Part shown: positions 27,984-36,574 of the stretch, one piece after another
How the letters are laid out: every line of letters starts with the position of its first letter
How positions within the stretch are numbered: the first letter of the stretch is position 1
From: Pegethrix bostrychoides GSE-TBD4-15B
GTDB lineage: Bacteria > Cyanobacteriota > Cyanobacteriia > Elainellales > Elainellaceae
Direction: 5' to 3'
Assembly (NCBI GenBank): GCA_019359155.1
Contig: JAHHHV010000073.1
Coordinates: 25,982 to 89,981 of the forward strand
DNA: 64,000 bases
The notes under the pieces: model-generated
Seen by the model: only the letters and a program-made list of their open reading frames with translations
Database searches by the model: none
Told to the model about the DNA's origin: nothing
Made by a program: the position numbers and the translations under genes

Positions 27984-28162
27984 ACAGACTCCTACCTGAG
28001 TATGGGGACAGCTAAATTTGCAGCGATTAGAGCATTCAGATTGCTCAGAAAGATCACCCAAAACTCAGTGTATGACAGCAGAAATACCCGTAAGAGATTT
28101 GAAAATGAATTGTTTCAATTGGAGCCGAGGAGAGCTGAATTGAAGTTCTAAAAGCTTTCAGG

Positions 28163-29155
28163 CTAGCTCGCTAGCTCGATCAGAATTTTGCCAATTGCCT
28201 CGCCGCTTTCCTGCATTTCGTGCGCGGCGGCAATCTCGTCGAGCGGAAACTGCTGGGCGATGTTGGGCTGCAAGATTCCGGCTTCTAGGCAGGCAGTAAT
28301 ATCGGTGATGGCGTGGCTGTGAGCGGTGTCTGACATTGCGTAGACCAGCACTGTATGGATCGTCAGATTTTTGGAGGCGAACCCGTAAAACGGCAACGGC
28401 GGCTCGCGATTCGAGTCAGAGGCATAGGCAGCAATCACGCCGTCTAGCTTAAGAAGCGCCAGGTTGCTGTCCAGATTGCCAGCAAAATCGACTTCGATCA
28501 CCCGATCAATTCCGGCCTTTTGCTGGGTAATCTCCCGAACTCGCTCCACCACAGACTCGGTTTTGTAGTTGATCACCTGATCTGCCCCAGCAGCTTGGGC
28601 GGTTTCGGCTTTGGCCATTGAGCTGACGGTTGTGATCACCTGTGCGCCGCCCCATTTGGCGAGTTGGATTGCGTAATGGCCAACTGCGCCCGCGCCGCCC
28701 GTCACCAGCAGGGTTTGGCCTTGCACAGAGCCATCTTTGAAAATGCAGTGGTGCGCGGTCATGGCCGGAACACCTAAGCTCGCGCCTATGGCAAAGCTGA
28801 CCGGATCCGGCAGCTCGACTGCCTGCTGAGCCGGAATCGTCACATATTCGGCGGCGGTGCCCATCGCTCGCGCAAAGGTGGCCTTGTAAAGCCAGACGCG
28901 CTGGCCAATTCGCTGCGGCGAAACGCCCTGACCTACCGCCTCGATGATCCCGGCCCCGTCGTTATGCGGAATAACGCGAGCCGCCCGCATCTTGAGTCCA
29001 CCCCAGCCGCCGCGCTGCTTCACGTCTGACGGGTTGACCCCAGAGGCATAGACTTTGACCAGCACCTCGCCCGCTTCGACTCCGGACGCCGCCATATCGT
29101 TGACGGTCAAGACTTCGCGGGCTGCACCCAACTGTTCATACCAGGCAGCTTTCAT
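28163..29155 (-). CDS. Quinone oxidoreductase-like MDR (zinc-independent alcohol dehydrogenase family)
   Basis: A 330-aa NADPH-dependent reductase. It has an N-terminal GroES-like catalytic domain (MKAAWYEQLGAAREVLTVND ... GVNPSDVKQRGGW) and a Rossmann domain with 'LLVTGGAGAVGHYAIQLAKW' (about 145-165). 'HNDGAGIIEAVGQGV' is the usual MDR signature. The catalytic-zinc Cys/His set of true alcohol dehydrogenases is missing, so it belongs with NADPH:quinone reductases/zeta-crystallin relatives, which reduce quinones or enones. Monocistronic, downstream of rpe with a repeat-rich 209-bp gap. Substrate not inferable. Confidence 0.87.
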   Translation of the reverse strand: MKAAWYEQLGAAREVLTVNDMAASGVEAGEVLVKVYASGVNPSDVKQRGGWGGLKMRAARVIPHNDGAGIIEAVGQGVSPQRIGQRVWLYKATFARAMGTAAEYVTIPAQQAVELPDPVSFAIGASLGVPAMTAHHCIFKDGSVQGQTLLVTGGAGAVGHYAIQLAKWGGAQVITTVSSMAKAETAQAAGADQVINYKTESVVERVREITQQKAGIDRVIEVDFAGNLDSNLALLKLDGVIAAYASDSNREPPLPFYGFASKNLTIHTVLVYAMSDTAHSHAITDITACLEAGILQPNIAQQFPLDEIAAAHEMQESGEAIGKILIELAS

Positions 29156-29222
29156 CGTTGCTCGTAAGATGAGTGGCTAAACATTAATACGGCGTTCCTC
29201 GCTGGCTGTAGTGGCTTGTATG

Positions 29223-29270
29223 GCAAGACTATGTGTAGCAAGGCTATGTGTAGCAAGGCTATGTATAGCA
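29223..29270. repeat. Tandem repeat, 15 bp x about 3.3
   Basis: The unit GCAAGGCTATGTGTA occurs at 29223-29237, 29238-29252 and 29253-29267 with one or two substitutions, and a partial fourth copy follows. It lies in the gap between rpe and the MDR gene, directly upstream of the latter's start on the minus strand. Confidence 0.9.
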
Positions 29271-29278
29271 AGACTAAA

Positions 29279-29306
29279 AGAGAGGTAGGCTGAAGCTTGC
29301 CTCTCT
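29279..29306 (-). terminator. Terminator after rpe
   Basis: AGAGAGGTAGGC (29279-29290) pairs with GCTTGCCTCTCT (29295-29306) fully if two G-U pairs are allowed. On the minus strand the stem is followed by TTTTAGTCTT, which fits termination of the rpe transcript. Confidence 0.7.
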
Positions 29307-29328
29307 TTAGCTGTTTAGCTGTGTTTTC

Positions 29329-29366
29329 AGCTGAGATTCTGAGCTGAGATTCTGAGCTGAGATCCT
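29329..29366. repeat. Tandem repeat, 13 bp x 3, running up to the rpe stop codon
   Basis: AGCTGAGATTCTG occurs at 29329-29341 and 29342-29354, with a third, slightly changed copy to 29366. The last copy touches the rpe stop codon. No function is evident; a slippage expansion is likely. Confidence 0.9.
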
Positions 29367-30069
29367 AAACGGCAGCTAGCTCAGGAGCCGGACGCTTGCT
29401 GCTGCGAATACCCGCGATGGCGGTAGCATAGTCAGCTTGGCCAAACACGCCCGAACCGGAGACAATTGCGTTTGCGCCCGCTTCTAGCACCTGCCAGGTG
29501 TTGTTGGCCTTGAGGCCGCCGTCTACCTCGATCCAGGGATCCAGTCCGCGCTCGTCGCACATTTGGCGCAGCTTGCGAATTTTGGGCAGCACGGAGGGAA
29601 TAAAGCTCTGTCCGCCAAAGCCGGGGTTGACGCTCATGATCAGCACAATGTCGCAGAGATCCAGCACATGATCCACGAGATCGAGCGAGCTGCCAGGATT
29701 GAGCACCACGCCTGCTTTTTTGCCCAGCTCCTTGATTTGACCCAAAACGCGATGTACATGCGTGGTGGAGCTGGTTTCGGCATGAACCATAATGTGATCA
29801 GCTCCGGCTTTGGCGAAGTCGGCCACGTATCTTTCGGGTTCGACAATCATCAAATGCACATCCAGCGGCTTTTGGGTATGGGGGCGAATCGCGTCCACAA
29901 TCAGCGGTCCAATCGTGATATTGGGGACGAAGCGGCCATCCATCACGTCCACATGCACCCAGTCTGCTCCAGCGGCATCAATGGCTCTAATTTCTTCTCC
30001 AAGGCGGCTAAAATCTGCTGATAGAATCGATGGGGCAACTACAACGGGCTTTGGCGATGTCTGGCTCAT
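29365..30069 (-). CDS. rpe: Ribulose-phosphate 3-epimerase
   Basis: Interconverts ribulose 5-phosphate and xylulose 5-phosphate in the Calvin cycle and the pentose phosphate pathway. The 234-aa TIM barrel has '[18 protein letters not shown]' at the N terminus, metal/catalytic residues in '[20 protein letters not shown]', '[14 protein letters not shown]', 'DHIMVHAE' and '[11 protein letters not shown]', and the phosphate-binding 'SGSGVFGQ'. I start it at the ATG 30069: GAGGA lies 7 bp upstream on the minus strand, while the TTG four codons earlier overlaps that site. A terminator and two tandem repeats follow. Confidence 0.96.
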   Translation of the reverse strand: MSQTSPKPVVVAPSILSADFSRLGEEIRAIDAAGADWVHVDVMDGRFVPNITIGPLIVDAIRPHTQKPLDVHLMIVEPERYVADFAKAGADHIMVHAETSSTTHVHRVLGQIKELGKKAGVVLNPGSSLDLVDHVLDLCDIVLIMSVNPGFGGQSFIPSVLPKIRKLRQMCDERGLDPWIEVDGGLKANNTWQVLEAGANAIVSGSGVFGQADYATAIAGIRSSKRPAPELAAV

Positions 30070-30303
30070 GGCTTTCCTCAATCCTGCGTCCGGTTTTGGT
30101 AATTTGTAAGTCGTTTAGGCATTCATTCAGACCTAGAACCAGTCCAGAATCTTGCCTGAAACTGTACTTAGTTTAACAAACTGCGTCCTCACCCCCAATT
30201 TGCGAACCGATATTCTCGGCCAACCCTCGACAAATTTCACCGGAAGTTTATCACAATCGATCTAGCTGACCGGATATGACAACCGGATATTACAAAGTGA
30301 CCC

Positions 30304-31980
30304 ATGCGGAATAAAACGCGATATTTTCGAGACTGGGCTAAATTGCTCCAGCGCCCCCTTTACTACGCTGCGCTGGGCAGCATGGCCTCGCTGCTGGCTA
30401 TGCCCGCCAAAGCGCTGGACAACTCGGTGGGCGCAACAGGAATTGATGCCTATCGGCTGCATGAGGCTCCCTATCAGCTCACGGGTCGCAAGATTGCGAT
30501 TGGTCAGGTGGAGGTGGGTCGTCCAGCGCAGCTGGGGCTGGATAAGGCCGCCAATACGAATCTGGCGGTGTTTGTGCGGCGGCTGTTTGTGGGCGACAAG
30601 CAGGCTCAGCCCAATGATTTCGTAGATGAACATGCCGGACGAGTTGCCAGCATCATGATTAGCCAGGACAAGCGCCAGACCGGAGTTGCCCCCAATGCCG
30701 TGCTCTATTCAGCTGCACTGGGGGGCAACATCAGCGGCGGGCAGGCTCAAGAATGTATCGCCGCGCAAATGGTGGCCTCCCAAAACGGTGGCGATGTCCG
30801 GGCGATGAACTTCAGCTTCGGCGAATCGCTGCGCCGCGACCCGCGACCCAAGCCCGTGCTAGACGGCAACGCCCTGCTGACTCAATGCGTCGACTGGTCA
30901 ACCCGAGTCCACAACGTTCTCTACTTGATTTCCGGCAATCAAGGACGGGGCGGCTTCCCAATTCCCACCGACAGCTTCAACGGCATGACGATCGCCAACT
31001 CGATGCCGATTCAGGGCGAGATTTATAACAAGGTAGATTTTTTCAGCTTGGGCAGCGAGCCTACGATGGTCATTGGCCGGGATGCTGCCGATGAGCGTAA
31101 CGTTGGCTCCAGACGTTCGGTGACGCTGGTCGCGCCGGGGCGGGGGCTAGCCACCTTTAAGCCAGACGGCTCAATTGCGCCACCGGACACAGGCGGAACC
31201 AGCTTTGCCGCGCCGCATGTCACAGCGACGGTGGCACTGCTGCAAGAATGGGGCGACCGGATGATTCGTGAGAACCTGCGTTCTGGTGGTTCAACAGGCG
31301 ACTCAAACTGGACGCTAGATGCGCGACAGTCTGAAGTTGCCAAGGCCGTGCTGATGAACTCAGCCGACAAGCTGCAAGATGCAGGCGATGGCTTGCTGCT
31401 GGGGATGAGCCGGACACTGCTGAACATCCCCAATCGCAGCTGGCTTGAATCTGATGCCTACCGTGATGTCAAGATTCCGCTGGATGCTCAGATGGGAACT
31501 GGCCACCTGAACGCCTATCGCGCCTACGAGCAGTTTAGTCCGGGGCAGTGGAATCCTGAAGCTGACCTGCCTGCGGTTGGCTGGGACTATCGAGCTGTGG
31601 GACTTTCATCGTCTGAGCAGCCCGCCTTCCACGACTATGTTTTGCAGCAGCCGTTGCAGGCAAAGAGCTACATCAGCGTCACGCTAGCTTGGAATCGTCT
31701 GGTGGAACTACAAGATAAAAATGAAAACGGCGAGTTTGATCTCGACGAATCATTTATAGATCGCGGCCTGAACAATCTGGATATCTATCTGATGCGAGCT
31801 GAAGATGACGATGTGAATCAAAGCGTCTGGTCGTCGATAAGTGCAGTAGACAGCGTGGAGCATATCTTTCGTCAGATTCCGACGACTGGACGCTATAAGA
31901 TTCGGGTGGCGTTTCGCAGGCGAGTGAATGCCCCGATTCAGCCCTACGCGCTGGCTTGGTGGGCGGTTTCGGCGCGCTAA
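30304..31980 (+). CDS. Secreted S8 (subtilisin-like) serine peptidase with unusual first active-site block
   Basis: A 558-aa subtilase-fold protein. The N terminus has a basic stretch and a hydrophobic core (YYAALGSMASLLAMPAKALD) typical of a signal peptide. The catalytic His is in 'FVDEHAGRVASIMIS' (about 110), the oxyanion Asn in 'YLISGNQGRGGFP' (about 211) and the catalytic Ser in 'GGTSFAAPHVTATVALLQEW' (about 299). Where subtilases have the Asp block (xxDTG/DSG) this protein reads 'RKIAIGQVEVGRPAQLG', so a Glu or Gln replaces Asp, or the Asp comes from elsewhere. The C-terminal region (about 420-558) is a beta-rich domain ending 'IRVAFRRRVNAPIQPYALAW'. Activity is therefore likely but not certain. 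Monocistronic; divergent from rpe. Confidence 0.85.
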   Translation: MRNKTRYFRDWAKLLQRPLYYAALGSMASLLAMPAKALDNSVGATGIDAYRLHEAPYQLTGRKIAIGQVEVGRPAQLGLDKAANTNLAVFVRRLFVGDKQAQPNDFVDEHAGRVASIMISQDKRQTGVAPNAVLYSAALGGNISGGQAQECIAAQMVASQNGGDVRAMNFSFGESLRRDPRPKPVLDGNALLTQCVDWSTRVHNVLYLISGNQGRGGFPIPTDSFNGMTIANSMPIQGEIYNKVDFFSLGSEPTMVIGRDAADERNVGSRRSVTLVAPGRGLATFKPDGSIAPPDTGGTSFAAPHVTATVALLQEWGDRMIRENLRSGGSTGDSNWTLDARQSEVAKAVLMNSADKLQDAGDGLLLGMSRTLLNIPNRSWLESDAYRDVKIPLDAQMGTGHLNAYRAYEQFSPGQWNPEADLPAVGWDYRAVGLSSSEQPAFHDYVLQQPLQAKSYISVTLAWNRLVELQDKNENGEFDLDESFIDRGLNNLDIYLMRAEDDDVNQSVWSSISAVDSVEHIFRQIPTTGRYKIRVAFRRRVNAPIQPYALAWWAVSAR

Positions 31981-32548
31981 TCGGCCATGGCTAGAGTCTG
32001 GAGATATGCTTGACCATCCAGAATTATCCGCTAATTCACTGGGATAAAAGCTGTCTGCCAAAATATCGCTCAGGTGGTAAGGGCAAGTGAGGGTCAAAAC
32101 CTAAGCTCATTCTCTCTGATGAGGATCTGCGGAAGGGGAGATTCAGTATGCCATTGGAGATTGTCGGGCAGTACTCAAGGATACAGGAATATCTTTTAGT
32201 AAAATATCTCGTAGTATAAGCAAAAGAGAAAATTTTTGGAACAATGCAGGTGAATATCGTCTGTCAATTTTTCGGAGTGGTCGCCGAATCCAGGTGACAG
32301 AACGAGATTCGCCGTCCTCAAACCATTCTTGCGACAGAGTCGAGCCTGTCACTTTCAGGTCACATTTGTAGCTAATACTGAGAATAGGGTTTAAATTTTG
32401 CAGTCGCAATTCAGCCTGATTCGTTCTGCCATTAATGGAGCTGCCATTATCTGCCATCAATGGACGAGTTAGCGTTGCATTCTATGGGAGTAAGTGGGGC
32501 TAATGAAGAAAAATTAGAACCATTTGAACAGTAAAGGTAGGTAGCAAT
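31981..32548. other. 568-bp intergenic region with no supported gene
   Basis: On the plus strand a frame without a start codon runs from about 32124 to 32369 (it contains ISFSKISRSISKRENFW and GEYRLSIFRSGRRIQVTERD), which reads like a remnant of a small basic protein. The minus-strand frame 32143-32460 overlaps it and has no protein-like character. The DNA is more A/T-rich than its neighbours. A promoter for the permease is expected near 32470-32530. I found no RNA gene or repeat. Confidence 0.4.
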
Positions 32549-33892
32549 TTGGATTTGGATCAAGTAGAGAACCACTATGCGAAATGGGACGGCATGCACA
32601 AAGCCGCCCCCCAACCGACTCTTGTACTTGCTGATGCAATTGCCTTAATTGTAGGGCTAGTAATTGGCGCAGGTATTTTTGAAACTCCTGCTCTAGTTGC
32701 CGCTAATACTGGAACAACTAGCGGTGTAATTCAGCTCTGGCTAATTGGCGGCGCTGTGTCGCTACTGGGAGCCTTGTGCTATGCCGAACTCGCGACGGCC
32801 TATCCTCATGTCGGCGGTAACTATTATTATCTGAAGCGCGCCTTTGGGTCACCAGTTGCGGTTTTGTTTGCCTGGGCACGCATGACTGTGATTCAAACCG
32901 GATCGATTGCGCTGTTAGCATTTGTCTTCGGCGACTATGCCTCTCAGCTACTTCCTCTGGGTGGCTACTCACCGGCGATCTATGCCGCAGCTGCCATCGC
33001 TCTGCTTACCCTGCTGAACATCATTGGACTCCGCCAGAGTAAACGCCTCCAGAACTGGCTAGCCGTATGTCTCGTTTTGGGTTTACTGCTGGTCATCTGC
33101 GTGGGATTAACTGCCCCTGCTGCTGCTAATCCCCCAGTTGTTCCATCAGAGTCTAGCCCTTCTTGGGGATTAGGGTTAGTCTTTGTGTTGCTATCCTATG
33201 GTGGCTGGAATGAGGCCGCCTACATTTCTGCGGAAATTCAAAATCCGCAGCGGAATATTGTGCGATCGCTCTTATGGAGCATTGGCATCATTACAGGGCT
33301 GTACCTGCTAATCAATCTGGCATATCTGCAGGGGCTAGGAGTGGCGAGCATGGCTAACTCGCAGGCTGTTGCGGCAGATTTATTGCGGCAAAGCTGGGGG
33401 GAGTCGGGAGCAGCGTTTGTCAGTTTACTGGTTGTGATTGCCACGCTAGGGTCAATTAACGCCACCATTTTCACAGGCGCGCGCACTAGCTTTGCCTTGG
33501 GGCAAGACGTAGCTCCCCTCCGCTGGTTAGGTCATTGGCATCCGCATCCTAGCTCACCGACCACAGCTTATTTACTGCAAGGTGGGATTGCACTGGCGCT
33601 GATTGGACTGGGAACATTCACCCGCAGAGGGTTCGAGACAATGGTGGATTACACTGCGCCTATTTTCTGGCTCTTCTTTTTGCTCAGCACCCTATCCTTG
33701 ATTGTCTTACGTATCCAAGAGCCTGATCGACCTCGCCCATTTCGCGTACCCCTATACCCACTAGTCCCGCTTCTGTTTTGCGCGATCTGCGGATACTTAC
33801 TCTATTCCAGTCTGATCTTTACAGGCATTGGCGCAATTATCGGCATCGTTGTTGTTCTACTGGGTATTCCCTTTATCCGTCATAGTAGATAG
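32549..33892 (+). CDS. APC-family amino acid permease
   Basis: A 447-aa inner-membrane secondary transporter with about 12 hydrophobic segments. The first helix carries the broken-helix substrate motif of the LeuT-fold APC family (ALIVGLVIGAGIFETPALVA, about 32-52), and helix 6 is 'LGLVFVLLSYGGWNEAAYIS', followed by 'EIQNPQRNIVRSLLWSIGII'. This is closest in outline to the LAT/YfnA group that exchanges or imports neutral or cationic amino acids; substrate unknown. The start is uncertain: the TTG at 32549 has AGGTAGG upstream, while an ATG at 32594 lies closer to the conserved region. It stands alone between a gene-poor gap and the methyltransferase gene. Confidence 0.88.
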   Translation: MDLDQVENHYAKWDGMHKAAPQPTLVLADAIALIVGLVIGAGIFETPALVAANTGTTSGVIQLWLIGGAVSLLGALCYAELATAYPHVGGNYYYLKRAFGSPVAVLFAWARMTVIQTGSIALLAFVFGDYASQLLPLGGYSPAIYAAAAIALLTLLNIIGLRQSKRLQNWLAVCLVLGLLLVICVGLTAPAAANPPVVPSESSPSWGLGLVFVLLSYGGWNEAAYISAEIQNPQRNIVRSLLWSIGIITGLYLLINLAYLQGLGVASMANSQAVAADLLRQSWGESGAAFVSLLVVIATLGSINATIFTGARTSFALGQDVAPLRWLGHWHPHPSSPTTAYLLQGGIALALIGLGTFTRRGFETMVDYTAPIFWLFFLLSTLSLIVLRIQEPDRPRPFRVPLYPLVPLLFCAICGYLLYSSLIFTGIGAIIGIVVVLLGIPFIRHSR

Positions 33893-33987
33893 TCTACTGC
33901 GGTAAATAATCGGTTACATTGCGAATGAACTCTTGCATAGAGTTTGTCACAGACAATACACCAATACCATCGAAGGAGATAATGATC

Positions 33988-34674
33988 ATGCAACTCAAAT
34001 CTATTAGGCGATCGATGTTTATGGGCATTAGCATGCTCAGTCTGGCTGGTCTGGCTGGGATCGGCTGCACCCAACTGCGTAACCCTGAGACGGCGACGCC
34101 AAGCTCAACTCCGAATTCAACTATTAGCTCCCAGCCGAATTCTGCTGCTAATCAAGCTCAAGCGACTCCTGATCCGATCACAGAAGCGCCTAGCCGCGAA
34201 CCCGATGTCATCTATGTACCTACGCCTGTGCCTGTAGTGAATGAAATGTTGCGGCTGGCCAATGTAACCGCAGATGATATCGTCTACGATTTGGGCAGCG
34301 GTGATGGGCGAATTGTGATTGCGGCGGCGCAACAGCGCGGCGCACGTGGAATTGGCATTGATATCAATCCAGAACGGATTCAAGAAGCCAATCAGAATGC
34401 TCAAACAGCAGGGGTGAGTGATCAGGTAGAGTTTCGTCAGCAGGATTTGTTTCAAACCGACTTCAGCGAAGCCACCGTTGTCACGCTTTATCTGCTACCA
34501 GAACTCAACGTGAAGCTACGCCCTAAACTGCTGCGTGAATTGCAGCCCGGTACGCGAATTGTGTCCCACGCATTCGATATGGGCGATTGGGAACCTGAAC
34601 AGGTCGTTGAAGTGGATGGCAAAACCGTCTACTACTGGGTCGTGCCTGAGAATCCCCCTGACAATCTGCTCTAA
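33988..34674 (+). CDS. Exported class I SAM-dependent methyltransferase-like protein
   Basis: Residues 1-25 form a signal sequence (MQLKSIRRSMFMGISMLSLA then GLAGIGC, a loose lipobox), followed by about 50 residues of Ser/Pro/Asn/Gln linker. The catalytic part begins at 'DVIYVPTPVPVVNEMLRLAN' (about 70). SAM-binding motif I is 'DIVYDLGSGDGRIVIAAAQQ' (about 92) and post-I is 'RGIGIDINPERIQEANQNA'; 'VEFRQQDLFQTDF' and 'VVTLYLLPELNVKLRPKLL' follow. This family, related to lysine-methyltransferase-type folds, often has signal sequences. The ATG at 33988 is preferred because AAGGAG lies 9 bp upstream; the frame is open from 33919. How an exported enzyme obtains SAM is unclear, and the substrate is unknown. 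Confidence 0.8.
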   Translation: MQLKSIRRSMFMGISMLSLAGLAGIGCTQLRNPETATPSSTPNSTISSQPNSAANQAQATPDPITEAPSREPDVIYVPTPVPVVNEMLRLANVTADDIVYDLGSGDGRIVIAAAQQRGARGIGIDINPERIQEANQNAQTAGVSDQVEFRQQDLFQTDFSEATVVTLYLLPELNVKLRPKLLRELQPGTRIVSHAFDMGDWEPEQVVEVDGKTVYYWVVPENPPDNLL

Positions 34675-34893
34675 TGTCGCTGGATATGCCAATGCCTTGG
34701 CGGATAACCCTATAAAATACCGAGCTGTTATTCTATAACTCAGTCTACAGCTAAGATTTATCTAAGATTTATCCGCCAAGGTACGACATCCAGCAACTCT
34801 ACCGCTCGCTATGATCTAGAAATACCTGTAAATTCATTCCAGTGATATCAGCTTAGAGTCGTTAGTAGCTCAAGATTTGGGAGAATTTAGTCT

Positions 34894-35991
34894 ATGTCTT
34901 TTTCTGACTATCGGAGCTACAGCCGACGTAAACTGCTCCAGCTTGCAGGACTAGCCGCAGGCAGCACGGCGGTTTCTGTAGCTTGCAATGCAGTCACCAC
35001 TCCATCAGAAGAGATTTCCGCTCAGTCTAGCCCAGGCAGCAGCCCAGACAGCGCTGCCGCTCCAGAAACAGCAGTGCCTGCCGGATCAGGAGTCAGCCGT
35101 GTGGTGCTGGTTCGCAGCGAAGACCGAGTGGCCGGCACCCGCAAGGCCATTGACTTGCTCCAACCTGAAGGCATTACCGGACAGACTGTATTTCTCAAGC
35201 CCAACTACAACACCGCTGACCCAGCGCCCGCCTCTACCGACACGGCGCTGCTCGAAGCGCTCGTGCAGGAATTACAGAACGCAGGCGCTGGACAAATCAC
35301 AGTAGGCGACCGCTCCGGCATGGCAGAGACGCGGCAGGCCATGCAGACTAAAGGTGTATTTGAGCTGGCAGACCGCTATGGGCTGAATGCGATTGTCCTG
35401 GATGAACTCAGCCAAGCCGACTGGCAGTATTTTCCACCCGCAGGCACTCACTGGTCGAAAGGGTTTGCCTTTGCCCGTCCGGCTCTGCAAGCTGAAGCTG
35501 TGGTGAATACCTGCTGCCTCAAGACCCATCGCTTTGGCGGTCACTTTACGCTCTCGCTGAAGAATACTGTCGGGCTAGTTGCTAAATATGTGCCAGGTGA
35601 CTCCTACAACTACATGGGGGAGCTGCATTCCTCGCCGCATCAGCGCCTGATGATTGCTGAAGCCAACAAAGTCTATAGTCCAGCGCTGGTGCTGTTAGAT
35701 GGAGTCGAAGCGTTTGTCAACGGCGGGCCGGAAGCCGGAGATGTTGCAAAACCGGGCGTGATTTTAGCCGGAACAGACCGGGTAGCTGTAGATGTGGTGG
35801 CGATTGGGATCCTGCGCTCATTGGGAACATCTTCAACTGTGGCTCAAGGCTCAGTTTGGGACTTGGAGCAGATCAAACGCGCTGTTGAACTGGGCTTGGG
35901 TGCGGGCAGTCCGGATCAAATCGAGATTGTTACCGCAGATAGCGCGAGTCAAACAACTGCTGATCAAATCCGTCCGCTGATTGTGGCCTGA
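34894..35991 (+). CDS. Tat-exported DUF362 protein
   Basis: A 365-aa protein starting with a twin-arginine signal (YSRRKLLQLAGLAAGSTAVS), which implies export folded, usually with a cofactor. After a Ser/Ala/Pro linker (about 35-65) comes the DUF362 domain: 'GQTVFLKPNYNTADPAPAST' (about 105), 'ITVGDRSGMAETRQAMQTKG', 'AVVNTCCLKTHRFGGHFTLS' (about 205) and 'LVLLDGVEAFVNGGPEAGDV'. Some DUF362 members carry C-terminal ferredoxin-type clusters; none is present here, and only the CC pair in 'NTCCLKTH' stands out. Function is unknown. Transcribed alone, in the same direction as the methyltransferase-like gene (219-bp gap). Confidence 0.85.
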   Translation: MSFSDYRSYSRRKLLQLAGLAAGSTAVSVACNAVTTPSEEISAQSSPGSSPDSAAAPETAVPAGSGVSRVVLVRSEDRVAGTRKAIDLLQPEGITGQTVFLKPNYNTADPAPASTDTALLEALVQELQNAGAGQITVGDRSGMAETRQAMQTKGVFELADRYGLNAIVLDELSQADWQYFPPAGTHWSKGFAFARPALQAEAVVNTCCLKTHRFGGHFTLSLKNTVGLVAKYVPGDSYNYMGELHSSPHQRLMIAEANKVYSPALVLLDGVEAFVNGGPEAGDVAKPGVILAGTDRVAVDVVAIGILRSLGTSSTVAQGSVWDLEQIKRAVELGLGAGSPDQIEIVTADSASQTTADQIRPLIVA

Positions 35992-36112
35992 TCGTCACAA
36001 ACTAGACATGAACCCTTATCGCAATCTCAGTTTGAGTGCCCATGGCATCGATGGTTACAACACAGTCAACTCGCTCAAGGGCGTTGAGCAGTTGAGGAAC
36101 GAATCTCAAGGG

Positions 36113-36460
36113 TCACTCCACCTGATAGCGAATTAGGGCTTTTACCTGCTGAGGAGAGAGCTTGAGCTGCTGGGCAATTGCCGCTTCTACTTGGTTCGTA
36201 TCAACGGCGGAAATCTTAAATTTCTGCTGTTTGATCACACTGGTGACGGCCCGAACGCTGACTTGAGAAACGCCGCGATCTTGATCAATTTCGACCTTGA
36301 TAGACAGCACTTGCACAGAGAGGGATGGCGATGGCTCAATTTGCAAAGCGGGCGTGATCGGATTCGATCGATTGAGCAACTGCTGGCCAATCAAGCTGCT
36401 GAGCGCCCAAAACAGCAGTCCCAACAGCGGCAGCGCTAGCCAATCCAGTCCTAATCGCAT
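36113..36460 (-). CDS. Small membrane-anchored hypothetical protein
   Basis: 115 residues: an N-terminal transmembrane helix (WLALPLLGLLFWALSSLIGQ, residues 7-26), then a soluble domain with alternating strands (LSVQVLSIKVEIDQDRGVSQ, VSVRAVTSVIKQQKF) and a C-terminal helix (EAAIAQQLKLSPQQVKALIR). I recognise it only as a type found in cyanobacteria. Its start codon lies in a 13-bp repeat array (36454-36505) in which each of the first three units contains an ATG in a different frame, so the start is less certain than usual. It is divergent from the two-component pair. Confidence 0.6.
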   Translation of the reverse strand: MRLGLDWLALPLLGLLFWALSSLIGQQLLNRSNPITPALQIEPSPSLSVQVLSIKVEIDQDRGVSQVSVRAVTSVIKQQKFKISAVDTNQVEAAIAQQLKLSPQQVKALIRYQVE

Positions 36461-36505
36461 AGTTTAGTTGCATAGTTTAATCGCATAGCTTAAATGAATA
36501 GTTCA
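36454..36505. repeat. Tandem repeat, 13 bp x 4, spanning a start codon
   Basis: Units ATCGCATAGTTTA, GTTGCATAGTTTA, ATCGCATAGCTTA and AATGAATAGTTCA lie head to tail. The first contains the start codon of the minus-strand hypothetical gene. It sits in the 114-bp divergent region upstream of the response regulator. Confidence 0.9.
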
Positions 36506-36574
36506 AGTCGTATTATTCAAACCATACCGGCAAATTATTTGGCAAACTGAAAGGAGTCGAATTGCTGGCTGCCT

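Noticed and set aside
29223..29366. CRISPR-like array (regular repeats)
   Set aside because: Units of 13-15 bp are directly adjacent without spacers, and there are no cas genes; these are simple tandem repeats.
32143..32460. 105-codon minus-strand ORF
   Set aside because: No family character, unusual composition, and it overlaps a plus-strand frame that reads more like protein.
36008..36136. 42-codon plus-strand ORF after the DUF362 gene
   Set aside because: No ribosome binding site, overlaps the end of a minus-strand gene, and no protein-like pattern.
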